In this document: positions 15,005-25,122 of the stretch, one piece after another | Position numbering within the stretch: position 1 is the first letter of the stretch | Layout: the number at the start of each line of letters is the position of its first letter | Source of the DNA: Sphingomonadales bacterium UBA1936 | GTDB lineage: Bacteria; Pseudomonadota; Alphaproteobacteria; Sphingomonadales; Sphingomonadaceae | Reading direction: 5' to 3' | DNA length: 44,098 nucleotides | Assembly: GCA_002336985.1 (NCBI GenBank) | Contig: DDFE01000102.1 | Coordinates: 1 to 44,098 of the forward strand | The notes under the pieces: generated by a model | The model's input: the letters and a program-made list of their open reading frames with translations, nothing else | What the model was told of the DNA's origin: nothing | The model's database searches: none | Program-made: the position numbers and the translations under genes

Positions 15005-16278
15005 AATGGGTGATCCGTTAGCGCTTCCCAGCGGTGAGCCGTGAGAAGGAAACGTCTGGTTTTTCAATCGACAGAATCAGACTCATCTGGTTGCACGTCA
15101 TACCGGCACATATTTCACGTGCTTCGCATCCTCTCTCAGACTGTGACTCAAGGGGGTGAAACGGGCAATAGCGCGCTCCGATAAACGCGAGCTCATCCGC
15201 ACGGCGAACGCCGAAGTCATTGCTTGTTTTCCGACCAGCGTTGCTATCTCCATCATCGCAATGATCCTGCACCGCCGTCCAAAACGTTCGTCACAATCGG
15301 TGATAATTTACGTCTTAAGGCGATCGATCGACGTGCGAAACATCAGGCTCAGGATATAGGCTTTTTTGACGGCGCTCGAACCGGCGTTTGAACATTTTGG
15401 TGCGTTTACAGTCATCGGCTTGCTGGGGCTCGGTATCCGCTATGATTTGGGTGTGCCCGGGCCAACGCTGCCAGACCGCGTCGAGGACGCGATTGCGGAA
15501 CATCGAAATAGCGGTCGCCCAGTCACTTACGCACAATGTGTCTCCCCGCAGCCCAAAGGCTGCGCAGCGATCATGCGTGACGACGTGCCAGGTTGCGCAA
15601 TCAGGCGCTGGCAGAACGACGCCGGGGCGATGGAACAGCCCAGATGGAAAGAAAGTCTGTGGTGAGGCACTGCGCGTCTCGCCGGAAAATCAGTTTGCCT
15701 AACTCAGACCGATTTTATGCGGACTCCCCCGCTTCAAAACCGAGAGATCGGCTTGGCGGCGCGTACGAGCGGCGGCAGGAAGTTGCGTTGCGACGAGACG
15801 AGTTGCGTTTTCCCGCGCCGACAGCAGTATCGACGACGCAACTAACAGGCCGTCAGAGAAGCGGAACAGCCTACTTTTCTCGTGTCCGCCTGCGACGATC
15901 AATGCGAGTCCGTCACTGATTGAATAGGTCGACGCGACCGCAAGATCGAGAGCATGCAAACCGCGGCGCGAGTGTCAGAGGCTTTGCCGACGATGACGCA
16001 GCATCCCGATCTAATCGATGTCGGCCTCATGAGCAGTCGGACTGCCGAGGGCACCCTTCAGCCCCATTGATCTCGCAAAGCGACCATGGGGGGGCAACCG
16101 GCCTCACAGCAATTCTCGGGCTATCAATGCAAGCCAACAACCGGCACAGCGCGGACAACCTGCGCAGCGCGAAACGCGACGGGCGAAACTTTCGACCTGC
16201 GAATCGGGGTACTCACGCCCGTATAACGCTGAAGAGCCACAGTTGACGCATGATAGACAAATGCGACAGGGCCAACGG
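15005..16278. other. 1.27-kb stretch without a recognisable gene
   Basis: Several short frames occur on both strands (for example 15366-15665 + and 15699-15959 -) but none has a ribosome binding site, family motif or consistent coding pattern. Composition is similar to the neighbours. It may be decayed sequence; I see no tRNA, terminator or repeat array. Confidence 0.45.
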
Positions 16279-16965
16279 ATGACGGAGCAACATTTCATAA
16301 CGCGCGTCGGATGGCTTCGCGCGGCGGTGCTTGGCGCGAACGATGGATTGCTTTCGACCTCGAGCCTGGTCGTCGGCGTGGCAGCAGCTGCGATGCCACC
16401 TAATCAGATCGTGCTGACTGCTGTTGCGGGCCTGGTCGCTGGATCGATGTCGATGGCGGCCGGCGAGTTCGTTTCGGTCAGCTCGCAAGCCGATTCCGAA
16501 AAAGCCGATATCGCGCGCGAGCGCGGCGAACTGGCAACCGATCTTGAACATGAGATACGCGAACTGACTGCGATTTACCAAGCCCGCGGCTTGAAAGACG
16601 AGCTGGCGCGGCAAGTGGCGCAGCAGCTTATGGACCGTGACGCGCTCGGCGCGCACGTTCGTGACGAGCTTGGCATTGCAGAGCATACGGTCGCGCGCCC
16701 GATCCAGGCCGCCATGGCGTCCGCCGCAGCATTCGCAGCGGGGTCGCTGGCCCCGCTCATGACGACTTTCCTTTTACCGGGCACTATTCTGGTACCAGCG
16801 ATTTTCACGGTTTCGCTGCTTATGCTCGCACTTCTTGGTGCGGTCGGTGCACGAATGGGAGGCGCGCCGATGGTGGGAGCCGTGGTTCGCGTCGCCTTTT
16901 GGGGTAGCTTGGCAATGGCTGTCACAGCTGGCATCGGCCGCCTGTTTCACATTCAAGGCATTTAG
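16279..16965 (+). CDS. VIT1/CCC1-family iron/manganese transporter
   Basis: A 228-residue membrane protein. The N-terminus TRVGWLRAAVLGANDGLLSTSSLVVGVAAA and the helix-2 motif SMAAGEFVSVSSQADSEKADIARER are diagnostic for the VIT1/CCC1 family. These proteins move Fe or Mn out of the cytosol (into vacuoles in yeast and plants). Between helices 2 and 3 is a soluble helical region (residues 75-130) with several Glu residues, the expected metal-binding domain. Three more helices close the protein. Starts at 16243 (TTG), 16261 and 16279 are all possible; I chose 16279, which begins MTEQHFITRVGW and has AGGG upstream. It stands alone; no Fur or MntR site was identified. Confidence 0.87.
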   Translation: MTEQHFITRVGWLRAAVLGANDGLLSTSSLVVGVAAAAMPPNQIVLTAVAGLVAGSMSMAAGEFVSVSSQADSEKADIARERGELATDLEHEIRELTAIYQARGLKDELARQVAQQLMDRDALGAHVRDELGIAEHTVARPIQAAMASAAAFAAGSLAPLMTTFLLPGTILVPAIFTVSLLMLALLGAVGARMGGAPMVGAVVRVAFWGSLAMAVTAGIGRLFHIQGI

Positions 16966-17384
16966 AAGAAATTTCTGTCGCCGATCATGGAGTTGCGATC
17001 GCTGGCAAGTGCCATGCCGCCATTTCTTTGCACCGTCACAAGTGGCGCTGCATCACACTCTGCGGAGAATTCTCATGAACGCTCTGCTTGGGCGCGAAGG
17101 TTCAAGTTCGCCTCGCGCTGACAATAGTCACTGATGCGGGTCGCTCAAGACACCCTCGATATCGGCGCTACACGTAAGATTGCTGCGATGCATTCCGAAC
17201 CTGTCCTTCGAAAGCAAAATCATTCGCTCCCGTTGATTCCCAGATGAAAGCTTCCTCGCTCGATCCCTGCGACGGCAGCTCGACATGAACCCGAACAAAA
17301 ATGACGAAAAACTTTCGTCATTGTCGCCTTCAGCTCCGCGTCAGCTTCTTGTTGATAATCGGTCGAACTCTTTTCCAGGTAAAT
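16966..17384. other. Gap after the VIT1 gene; nothing recognised
   Basis: About 420 bases without a supported gene. The end of the following STN-domain gene enters this side at 17385; the sequence between 17385 and about 17415 is already unrelated to the receptor gene, so the duplication breakpoint lies there. Confidence 0.4.
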
Positions 17385-17672
17385 CTATGCGCGTCGACAC
17401 GAATAAGGGACTTCGCCAAAACCGGTTCCGGTGAGCAAGGCACGCAGTGCGGCAGCCGATGTCATCGTGCCGCTCACGCCGGCCGAACGAGCCGATCGGA
17501 CATCGTCGGCTTTGTAAACGACCTGCTGGCCCGATTGCCGTGCGAAACGGTCGAGCGTCGATGAAAGACTGCCCCCCGGAATTTCGAATGTGGCTGCCTG
17601 CGCGCGGGCGGGAGCCGCCACAGCCATGAGGCAGGTTGTCGTCGTCAGAACCGCAACGAGATGCTTGTTCAT
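17385..17672 (-). CDS. Orphan secreted STN (signalling) domain, truncated copy of the TonB receptor N-terminus
   Basis: A 95-residue frame that repeats the first 85 residues of the receptor at 21686-25039 with about six changes. It keeps the signal peptide (MNKHLVAVLTTTTC to AQA) and the whole STN/secretin-N domain (FEIPGGSLSSTLDRFARQ, then GQQVVYKADDVRSARSAG and AAALRALLTGTGF). After that the homology stops and ten unrelated residues (GEVPYSCRRA) end the frame. The ribosome binding site (GGAGGGG) and the ECF promoter upstream are also preserved. In full-length receptors the STN domain contacts the FecR anti-sigma factor in the periplasm. A free domain could compete for FecR. A decaying fragment is the alternative, but no stop or frameshift has entered the duplicated part. 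Confidence 0.7.
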   Translation of the reverse strand: MNKHLVAVLTTTTCLMAVAAPARAQAATFEIPGGSLSSTLDRFARQSGQQVVYKADDVRSARSAGVSGTMTSAAALRALLTGTGFGEVPYSCRRA

Positions 17673-17720
17673 AAGTCCCCTCCAGCGCGGCGTGATTCTT
17701 TCACGCTCGTCCGATGTGCT

Positions 17721-17749
17721 TAGACAAGTTGCAGCCACAAACCCGTAAC
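17721..17749 (-). promoter_or_regulatory. ECF sigma promoter of the orphan STN gene
   Basis: Minus strand: GTTACGGGTTT, 10 bases, CTTGTCTA. Identical in both boxes and spacer length to the sites upstream of the fecI-like gene and the TonB receptor gene. Confidence 0.65.
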
Positions 17750-17770
17750 ACCGCTCGTTCCGAAATCGCT

Positions 17771-18783
17771 AAATCCCGTTGGTGTGCCTGACTCTAAGTC
17801 TAAAAATGTGGAACACGGGCCAACCTGCGCTCGGCATTGGTTCATGGGATCGCTCATTCGATCAGATAGCTGAGAGATTGCTCGGGAGCTGTATGCATGG
17901 TCAGTCGACCACAGGAGCAGTACTAATTAGCATCCGCCATGTGCGGCCACACTATATCGACCCGTCCATAACTGTCTCATTTCCGGGTCAGAGCGAAGCA
18001 AATTGCGATGGTGCCGACATGGCAGAGTGCCAACATTCAGCATGTCGGTGTTGCCGGCCCCGGATCGGATCTGCTCGCCTACAAAAGCGTGTTGTCAAAC
18101 ATGATCCGCTTAAGCAGGCGCGCCATTGCAATGCGCTTCGACCCAGCCGTTGCACCGGTATGATCTGACCCAAATGCCGGCTCGCGATGCCGCTCATGTT
18201 CACACTTCGCGATTCCATAATATTCGATATCATCGCCCCTTAGGCAAAAACCATCATTCGTGGATGACAGAGATCGTACGAAAGCCGAAAGTTCATGATT
18301 TTCCGTAACCGAAAAGTTGGTTTTGGCTTGCCCCGCTAAATGAGACCCATGAGGGCGAAATCCAGCACTTGCGCATAGTGGGTTGATGTGGGGCGGGCGG
18401 GATGGCGCAAAGGCGGGCGCGCCGCCTTCTCCCCCGCTCGCCCCTGCTCCACGCTGCGACCCGTGGGCAATTGATCAGCGCAAGCTATTTGATCGCGCAT
18501 TTACCTTGTCATACGCACCGAAGGCACTCACCCCTCGCGGCTCGCCACTTTTCAGCGTTGTGTGCTTTTTCGGTAGTCTGAGGGCTATATTGGCACTCAA
18601 TAGCAAGCGTCGCCCGCACTACCCCGAAAGCGGCGCGAGGTCATCTAATGTACGAAGACAGATGATTTGAGCTTATTTGCAACTGTATTGTGCAACGCAA
18701 AAAAGTTAAAGCTTGTGTCGCGGTGAGACAGCGCGATACCATGCTTCACCGCGCCTGGGTGCCAAGTCGTGAGTTTCGTACGT
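17771..18783. other. 1-kb stretch without a recognisable gene
   Basis: No frame here has coding support. Homology to the receptor upstream region ends near 17770, at what corresponds to the last codons of fecR. A very GC-rich, low-complexity patch lies at about 18390-18460. Confidence 0.4.
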
Positions 18784-18966
18784 TTATTCAGCGGACAGCG
18801 GACGCTGCTGTTCGACAAGCAATTCAGCTAGTTTATCGTATCGGTCCGCCAGCTCGAGATGCAGCGCGGCAACGCGCGCATCGCGAGCCGCCTCCGCACG
18901 TGCTCGCGCATCGTCTGCGCGGGCCAAATAGTAATCCTGATTGCTTAGGCTCTGCATCGCACGCAT
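18784..18966 (-). CDS. Small helical protein, unknown
   Basis: A 60-residue protein rich in Ala, Arg and Glu: SNQDYYLARADDARARAEAARD, then AALHLELADRYDKLAELL. The pattern predicts two amphipathic helices and resembles small proteins that are common in sphingomonads and often annotated as hypothetical. The heptad-like spacing suggests self-association. Starts at 18966 or 18957 are both possible. No ribosome binding site stands out. Function unknown. Confidence 0.6.
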   Translation of the reverse strand: MRAMQSLSNQDYYLARADDARARAEAARDARVAALHLELADRYDKLAELLVEQQRPLSAE

Positions 18967-19668
18967 CTATAATTGGTAGGTATGAATATTGCCTTGCCAA
19001 GACAAGCGTTCAGACGTTGTGAACTCCAGCATTATTCGGCGTGGCCCGTTGCTTCATCGCGTCCGACACAAAACACCGACCGCTCATTGCCGAGACATAA
19101 CAGCGCATTCAATCAATGAGGGACGGTTACCCATCTCATTTCCAAAAGTGAAAATCGACCAAGGGAGTCCTTTATCTCAATTCCGTCAGACCAGCCAGTT
19201 TTCCGCGCGCCATGGCTCAGCGGCAGGATCCCATCTATGGCGATCCGCTGACGGCGGGAAACAATTCGCTCATCCGGCACTCCAGTGGTGCCGACTGTCA
19301 ATGTACGCAAGTGAGGCGAACCTTTCCGCGCGGTCCGCACAACTCCGGTGATGGCCATAGGCGCCTGCCAGAAGCAGCGGCGCCCGAAAGAGGAGTGATC
19401 TTGACGCAAAGCAGCTTCGCAGTGAGATAATCGGGTACATAGTCTCTGATTGCCAAGTTGGTCCCGTGTAAGAAGGGAACGAAGTTTCGATAGGGCGCCT
19501 CGACATCCCGTCGAGCAACTCCACACATGAATCGGCAGATAATCAAAAGCGCCGCCAACGAACCGATTCCTGATTGTTCACCTTGAAGCGATAGGAGATC
19601 CTCCCATAGACAAATTGCTTCATCGACTGTGCTTCGTAGCCCCATGTCGACGACGCTGCATGTTGAGG
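18967..19668. other. 700-base stretch without a supported gene
   Basis: Short minus-strand frames around 19270-19524 contain LLLAGAYGHHR, faintly like the end of universal stress proteins, and an adjacent frame has GVVRTARKG. This could be a decayed usp gene but the match is too weak to call. Confidence 0.35.
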
Positions 19669-21174
19669 TTAATGCCTGGCATACTGCGGCAGCACCTCGA
19701 CTCGCCCCAGTCGAACAGCGTCAAGTTTTTGCACCGGTAAACCAAGTAGCGTTGCAATCGTCGGGGAAAGCTGCGTGAGTGAGACCTTCTGGGATGAAAT
19801 TCGCTGAGAGCCACTAAACACGGAAAGTATAAGAGGAACACTTACATCATCACGACTGAATCCGCCATGCTCAGCCGTTCGTGCATCGTTTGGAGCGCCC
19901 GGTATGACCCCGTCGGCGAGATTGACGATGATATTTGGCGACCTGCCATGCAACTGATCTCGGCCCATTAGATCTTTGACTCGTTGGTTCGAAAACATTG
20001 ATGCAATGACTCCTTTTGGAGAACGTGTCAAAATTTCGCTTTTTATCTTTTGGACTTTACTATTATCACTAAGCCAAACATATATGGACCTATCCTGCGT
20101 GACTTGTTGAACTGTAGCGCCCCCAGCATCAGAAATAATATTTCCGATAATTTCTTTATTGAGAATCAAACGCTGCTTTTTATCAGTTGCAGACTGACCA
20201 TGTTTCGATGTTATGATTATAATAGTAGAGGACAGCAAATTTTTGGTTTTTAGGCTATCGATTACGATACCAATTCGATGATCTATAAACTTGATTGCCC
20301 GCTCTAACTTTGATTGTCGCTGTTCTTGATAATCGTCATAACCGCCCGACTTCTGTTCCGCGTTAAACGTGATAAAGCTCATCCCGAAAATCGTTGGAAC
20401 ACCTCCCATCTGCTTGTTATCATGCGTTAAGCCAGATATTTGGTTCAATACCGCCTCGACGCGTCTATCATCTTGGCGGGTTAGAGCGTCGAAAGAATTC
20501 ATACGTCGTGCTACCGAACCATCCGGCGCGAACCAATCATCGAGATCAGTGCCGTTTGTGCCGGACAACAGGTCGACATAAGCAAGGTGTTGATCGACCC
20601 ATGCCGTACGGCCTCCAGCGCGTTTGACCAAGGTGAACAAGGAATTTACCTTTAACATCTGATGGGGCCATACTGGCGCGCAATTGCGAAGGCGGTCGCG
20701 GGGCAATTTCGACACGGCAAGGGCGTTGCCGCCATCTTCGGCGTCAGGATTAATGTTCAGTTTGTCGCTAATCGACACCGATACGCCGGTCACCGAACAG
20801 TCGGAATTCGCTGGCGAAAGAGCCCGGTCGAACCACGGAATATATGGTATCCCGCTCAACCTGGGTGTGGCGCCGGTGAACAACGCCACCAATCCAGGGA
20901 CCGAGTCTGACACCGGAACAGTAGCGTTCAGATACCGCGTTCCCCGTTGAGCAAGCATCGCTAAAGCAGATTTAGGATGCGCAGAGATGAAAACTTCAAT
21001 GTCCTTTGCACGTGCGCCATCAATTGAAAATATCAACGCCCTCTCGATTTTGGTATGCGGCTCTAGACTGTCCCGTCTCGCAGCTGACCCCACATAACTC
21101 GATGGGATGATCGTTGATACCAGGATCAGTCCGACCATCATCTGACGATTAATTAGCGGACGCATCTTTATCAT
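19669..21174 (-). CDS. Alkaline-phosphatase-superfamily phosphodiesterase, exported
   Basis: A 501-residue protein with an N-terminal signal (LILVSTIIPSSYVGSAA). It belongs to the type I phosphodiesterase/nucleotide pyrophosphatase branch: IFSIDGARAKD (first metal Asp, residue 52), VSDSVPGLVALFTGATP (nucleophile loop), WVDQHLAY (Asp/His pair), SKHGQS and AEHGGFS (His ligands near the C-terminus). Enzymes of this group hydrolyse phosphodiester or phosphomonoester bonds in the periplasm. It is the last gene of the fecI-fecR-receptor-DUF3347 operon, 13 bases after the DUF3347 stop. Base composition here is clearly more AT-rich than in the receptor gene, which suggests a separate origin. A role in releasing phosphate or a ligand from the imported substrate is inference. 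Confidence 0.85.
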   Translation of the reverse strand: MIKMRPLINRQMMVGLILVSTIIPSSYVGSAARRDSLEPHTKIERALIFSIDGARAKDIEVFISAHPKSALAMLAQRGTRYLNATVPVSDSVPGLVALFTGATPRLSGIPYIPWFDRALSPANSDCSVTGVSVSISDKLNINPDAEDGGNALAVSKLPRDRLRNCAPVWPHQMLKVNSLFTLVKRAGGRTAWVDQHLAYVDLLSGTNGTDLDDWFAPDGSVARRMNSFDALTRQDDRRVEAVLNQISGLTHDNKQMGGVPTIFGMSFITFNAEQKSGGYDDYQEQRQSKLERAIKFIDHRIGIVIDSLKTKNLLSSTIIIITSKHGQSATDKKQRLILNKEIIGNIISDAGGATVQQVTQDRSIYVWLSDNSKVQKIKSEILTRSPKGVIASMFSNQRVKDLMGRDQLHGRSPNIIVNLADGVIPGAPNDARTAEHGGFSRDDVSVPLILSVFSGSQRISSQKVSLTQLSPTIATLLGLPVQKLDAVRLGRVEVLPQYARH

Positions 21175-21187
21175 GGCCGGAGTTCAA

Positions 21188-21664
21188 TCAGGAGCATAAA
21201 TCTTCGGCAGATTTTCCTGTAAATGGATTACCTATCTTTGAGTCAGATTGCACCCAGTCATGATCAATATCGAGAGAATTTGCACAATGAATGACATAAT
21301 ATTTCGGCTTTAGCTTTGCTACGTTGGCGGCTCTTTTACTGTAACTTTGAAATAAGGTGCGAAATTCTTCTATATTTGGAGCATCGAGCATTTTCCTTGC
21401 ATCTTGAACGAAGCCAGGGGGCGCTATCACACCGGACGATTCATGATGCAGTACGGTCAACGCGGCAACGACGGCCGTAGCTTGGCGCGCGGAAGACAAA
21501 TCGCTCCGTACGAGCGCTTCCCTTGCTAACTCATACTGGCGCATAAATGTGATTTGTTCGGAATTAAGTGGCGCTTTTGGGTCATGCGCGTAGCTTGAAG
21601 GTACTGACGCGGAGACTACAATCAAACCCATCGCCGCTTTACGAATTGCTGAAAGATAAATCAT
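21188..21664 (-). CDS. DUF3347-like exported protein
   Basis: A 158-residue protein with a signal peptide (MGLIVVSASVPSSYA). The body is helical, and the C-terminus reads KYYVIHCANSLDIDHDWVQ, then IGNPFTGKSAEDLCS. This matches the ending of DUF3347 domains, where a HC pair, a Trp-x-Gln and NPxxGK lead to a final Cys; the domain is found alone or at the end of CusB-type metal-efflux adaptors. The Met that normally follows HC (HCPM) is missing. It starts at 21664 after a strong ribosome binding site (AGGAGA), 21 bases after the receptor gene. A periplasmic partner of the receptor, perhaps metal-binding, is a plausible guess. Confidence 0.65.
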   Translation of the reverse strand: MIYLSAIRKAAMGLIVVSASVPSSYAHDPKAPLNSEQITFMRQYELAREALVRSDLSSARQATAVVAALTVLHHESSGVIAPPGFVQDARKMLDAPNIEEFRTLFQSYSKRAANVAKLKPKYYVIHCANSLDIDHDWVQSDSKIGNPFTGKSAEDLCS

Positions 21665-21685
21665 AAACTCTCCTGCTGCATTTGT

Positions 21686-24600
21686 TTAGAATTTTATCGA
21701 AGCCTGCACGTAGCCTAGTCGCCCGATTGGCGAGTAGGTCGAGACATCGGCTGTGTTGTCCGTGTAGGCCGCGCTGGGGGTGAATACGTTGGTTGAGATC
21801 GGCGGCATCCGGTCGAATACGTTGTTCACGCCCACCGCGATCGCGAAGCCTTTCGCGATGCCGTCCAGGTCGCGCGCCGTGTAGCCCAGCCGCAGGTCGA
21901 ACGTCGTGTACGCAGCGACGCGTCCTGCGAAGGATGTAGGAATCGCCTTCGTCGAGTTCGTGTCAAACGTGACCCCGCCCACGCCCAGATCATTGACACC
22001 TGAGACATATGTATTGCCGATAGTCAGGCCGAAGTCGTGATACGACCAATTTATTTGGCTGTACGCGCGAAATCTGGGCAGTGTTCCCTGCACGCCAGCC
22101 CCGCCGTTCGTCGCGGTACCTGCATATTCATAAAAGCTTTGGCTGGGCAGACCTTGAAATCTGTAGCTCAGGAACACCGCCATGATCGAACTGAAGTTGA
22201 ACGTGCCCATGTTCGCCGTGGGCAAGGTGTAATCGATCGAGCCGTTCAGCGTTTCGACGCGGATACCGCCCAAATTGGTGAACCGGTCGATCGCATAGAC
22301 ATTGTTGTAGTTGGCCGGGTCCGCCGCGAGATAGGCTCGCAGGTCGCCGGGATTGGTGAATGCCGTCGCGCCAGGCAGTCCCGGGAAATTGCCCTTGGCG
22401 ATGTTGCCCGAGAAGATCGAGGCAGCCCCGTTCTGGTTCACATCGAGGAAGATGTTGCTGAACCCGATACCGCCCGGCAGGCCGTCCTCCTTCACATAGG
22501 AATAATCGAGCGCGATCTTCAGGCCCGGCATGAACGGCGGCTTCAGACGAACACCGATCGAATAGGAATCGGCCTTGGCCGGTCCCAGGTTCGGATTGAC
22601 GCCGTCCTGAACCGGGGTGAGACCGGCGGGAAGACCCGGGAAAGCCGCAGGGACAATAGCGGGGCCGGCTAGGCGATTGTTGACCGGTCCGAACTTCTGG
22701 TAGAGCGGCGGCGCGGTGAACGACTTGGCGAAGCTGCCGCGGAACGTGACCGCGTCGTTATCGAACACCTTCCAGAAGAAACCGATTTTCGGGACGGTGG
22801 ACTCGCCCGCGTCGCTGTAATTCTCATACCGGACGGCGCCGATCAGGTCGAACTTCGCAAAGCCCGGGATCGACATATCGCCGCCGAAGATCGGGATGCG
22901 TCCCTCGATATAGGCGGCCTTGATGGTGCGTCCCGCATTGCCCACCGAACCCGGCGTCGAGGACGTGCACGCGACCGGCAGCGGGTCGGCCTGCTGCCCA
23001 CCCGTCCATGTCGATGTGTTGGTGCCGAGGACGCCGCCAGTATTGCAGTAGTTGAGGTTGGTGTGGACATAGCCGTTGGGGTCGGTCTCACCGGTCAGCG
23101 ATTCCGTGCGGTACGCGCCGCCGATCGCGACTTCGATCGCACCGGCGGGCAGGTCGAACAGCTTGCCGCGAACCGATGCGTCGAATGAGTCCAGCTTGCT
23201 CGACGCGTTGATATATTCGGTGCCGAACAGCGCCGCGAGCGTTGCCGCCGGGACCGTTCCCGAACGCGCGAGCGGATCGAGCGCCGGGACGAGCACCATC
23301 GGCGATGTCAGCGAATAGCCCGAATAGACCTTGCTGAACGCGCCGCCCGCGACGGCATTGCCCGAGGCGTCGAACCCACCCGCGATCGCGAGCGCGACGT
23401 TGGGCGTGTAGATGACGTTCTCTTGCCGCTGGTACAGCGTGTTCTCGCTGTGGACATAGGCCGCCTCATAGCTCCAGCTCGGCCCCACGAAGTCGAGATG
23501 CCCCTTGAATCCGGCGGTAATCCTGAGACTCTCGTTCTTGTTGTAATAGCGCTTCGGATTGGTGGTGCTGCCGAAGGTGATGCCGCTCAGCGCTCCCGCG
23601 ACCGGGTTAAAAGGCGCGTTCTGCGGCAGGGTGACACCGATGGTGACCGGTCGGAACTGCGTGAAGCTGCGGTTCTCGGCAAGCTGGGCATCGGTAAAGA
23701 AGGTGATGCCCGGCGTAACCTCCCAGTTGAGGCTGAAATCGAGTGCCTTCTGCTCCTGCTCCAAGAGTAACGTCTGATATTGCGACAGGTCGTAAGTGCC
23801 GCCGATCCCGGTGCCGACGACACCGATATTGCTGGTGGCCGTCGGCGGGGTCGTCTGCGGCGAGGTCGTGGTCGGCAGGTTCAGATAGGTGCCGTTGGCG
23901 ACGAGCGCCGCGAAGTTCGGCGCGGTCGCAAGGACACCGGTCGGATTGCGCTGCGACGGAGAATTGAGCCCATTGGCAAGGACGCCGAACAGGCCGCTGT
24001 TCACCACCGATCCCGGTACCGCCGTGGCCGTCGAGTAGAAGGGCGAGGTGAAGCTGCGCTGGTTCTGGTACAGCGGGTCGGACTTCAAATATGTCCCCGC
24101 CATGGTGATGTTCAGGCCTTCGGTGAAGTTATGCCCGAAGACGAAGCTGGCGCTGCGTTCCTTGTAACCGTCGGCGAAGCCATAGCGGCCGTCGACCGAG
24201 ATCCCTTCGTAATCGCTCTTCAGGATGAAGTTGATCACGCCACCGACCGCGTCGGAACCGTAGATTGCCGATGCACCGTCGGTCAGCACCTCGACCCGGT
24301 CGATCGCTGCCGCAGGGATTTGCGCCAGGTCGACGAACACCTTGCCACCCATGCCGGCGATCGCATTCACCGCCGCGCGGCGGCCGTTGATCAGGACCAG
24401 CGTGTCGAGGTTGCGCAGCTGTGCCTGCGAGCCGCCGGCGGTATTCTGGTTGGTATTGTTGGCGTTCGAATTGCCGGTGTTGCTGCGTCCCGCGAACGAC
24501 GGGATCTGCTTGCGGACGAGTTCGAGCACGTTGTTGTCGACGCCGCCCTTCTTGATGTCGTCGGCGCCGATGACAGTGATGGGCACTGCGGCTTGGCCGG

Positions 24601-25039
24601 GTGTCGTCGGCAACGCGGAGCCGGTAACGATGATCTCCGGTTCGCGTGAAACATTTGCGGGCAATAAAGTTTCATCGCCAGACGAAGGCGTGGACGTAAG
24701 CTTTCTTCGCGGTTCTGGCGGCTCCGCCAGGCGAACATTATTCCTGACAATTGCAACAGCACCGGACTTGTCGTTATGCGCAGTAAAGCCAGTTCCGGTG
24801 AGCAGGGCACGCAACGCGGCGGCGGTTGTCATCGTGCCGCTCACGCCGGCCGAATGGGCCGATCGGACGTCATCGGCTTTGTAGACGACTTGCTGGCCCG
24901 ATTGCCGCGCGAACTGATCAAGCGTGGATGACAGGCTTCCAGCCGGAATCTCGAATGTGGCTGCCTGCGCGCAGGCGGGAGCCGCCATGGCCATGAGGCA
25001 GGTGGTCGTCGTCAGAACCGCAACAAGATGCTTGTTCAT
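21686..25039 (-). CDS. TonB-dependent receptor with N-terminal STN signalling domain
   Basis: A 1117-residue outer-membrane receptor. Signal peptide 1-26. The STN domain follows (FEIPAGSLSSTLDQFARQSG to LLTGTGF, residues about 29-85), which talks to the anti-sigma factor. After a linker comes the plug domain (IIVTGSALPTTPGQAAVPITV, LVLINGRRAAVNA, IDRVEVLTDGASAIYGSDAVGGVINF), then a beta barrel ending in Phe (ASIKF). It belongs to the sphingomonad/Caulobacter receptors with Asn/Gln-rich plug loops (GNSNANNTNQNTAGG). I chose 25039 over 25072 because of the strong GGAGGGGG ribosome binding site and the matching start of the duplicate. It is third in the operon after the sigma and FecR genes and has its own ECF promoter. 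Ligand unknown. Confidence 0.93.
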   Translation of the reverse strand: MNKHLVAVLTTTTCLMAMAAPACAQAATFEIPAGSLSSTLDQFARQSGQQVVYKADDVRSAHSAGVSGTMTTAAALRALLTGTGFTAHNDKSGAVAIVRNNVRLAEPPEPRRKLTSTPSSGDETLLPANVSREPEIIVTGSALPTTPGQAAVPITVIGADDIKKGGVDNNVLELVRKQIPSFAGRSNTGNSNANNTNQNTAGGSQAQLRNLDTLVLINGRRAAVNAIAGMGGKVFVDLAQIPAAAIDRVEVLTDGASAIYGSDAVGGVINFILKSDYEGISVDGRYGFADGYKERSASFVFGHNFTEGLNITMAGTYLKSDPLYQNQRSFTSPFYSTATAVPGSVVNSGLFGVLANGLNSPSQRNPTGVLATAPNFAALVANGTYLNLPTTTSPQTTPPTATSNIGVVGTGIGGTYDLSQYQTLLLEQEQKALDFSLNWEVTPGITFFTDAQLAENRSFTQFRPVTIGVTLPQNAPFNPVAGALSGITFGSTTNPKRYYNKNESLRITAGFKGHLDFVGPSWSYEAAYVHSENTLYQRQENVIYTPNVALAIAGGFDASGNAVAGGAFSKVYSGYSLTSPMVLVPALDPLARSGTVPAATLAALFGTEYINASSKLDSFDASVRGKLFDLPAGAIEVAIGGAYRTESLTGETDPNGYVHTNLNYCNTGGVLGTNTSTWTGGQQADPLPVACTSSTPGSVGNAGRTIKAAYIEGRIPIFGGDMSIPGFAKFDLIGAVRYENYSDAGESTVPKIGFFWKVFDNDAVTFRGSFAKSFTAPPLYQKFGPVNNRLAGPAIVPAAFPGLPAGLTPVQDGVNPNLGPAKADSYSIGVRLKPPFMPGLKIALDYSYVKEDGLPGGIGFSNIFLDVNQNGAASIFSGNIAKGNFPGLPGATAFTNPGDLRAYLAADPANYNNVYAIDRFTNLGGIRVETLNGSIDYTLPTANMGTFNFSSIMAVFLSYRFQGLPSQSFYEYAGTATNGGAGVQGTLPRFRAYSQINWSYHDFGLTIGNTYVSGVNDLGVGGVTFDTNSTKAIPTSFAGRVAAYTTFDLRLGYTARDLDGIAKGFAIAVGVNNVFDRMPPISTNVFTPSAAYTDNTADVSTYSPIGRLGYVQASIKF

Positions 25040-25088
25040 AATTCCCCCTCCAGCGCGGCGTGATTTCTTCACGCTCGTCCGATATGCT

Positions 25089-25117
25089 TAGACAAGTCGC
25101 AGCGACAAACCCGTAAC
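25089..25117 (-). promoter_or_regulatory. ECF sigma promoter of the TonB receptor gene
   Basis: Minus strand: GTTACGGGTTT, 10 bases, CTTGTCTA, ending 50 bases before the receptor start. It lies in the 83-base gap between fecR and the receptor. Same boxes and spacing as at 26696-26724 and 17721-17749. Confidence 0.7.
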
Positions 25118-25122
25118 GCTGC

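Noticed and set aside
19113..19526. Possible decayed universal stress protein (LLLAGAYGHHR, GVVRTARKG in different frames)
   Set aside because: The match covers about a dozen residues and needs frame changes; not enough to separate from chance.
22037..24884. Long plus-strand frames opposite the TonB receptor
   Set aside because: They are antisense to a clear receptor gene and have no motif of their own.
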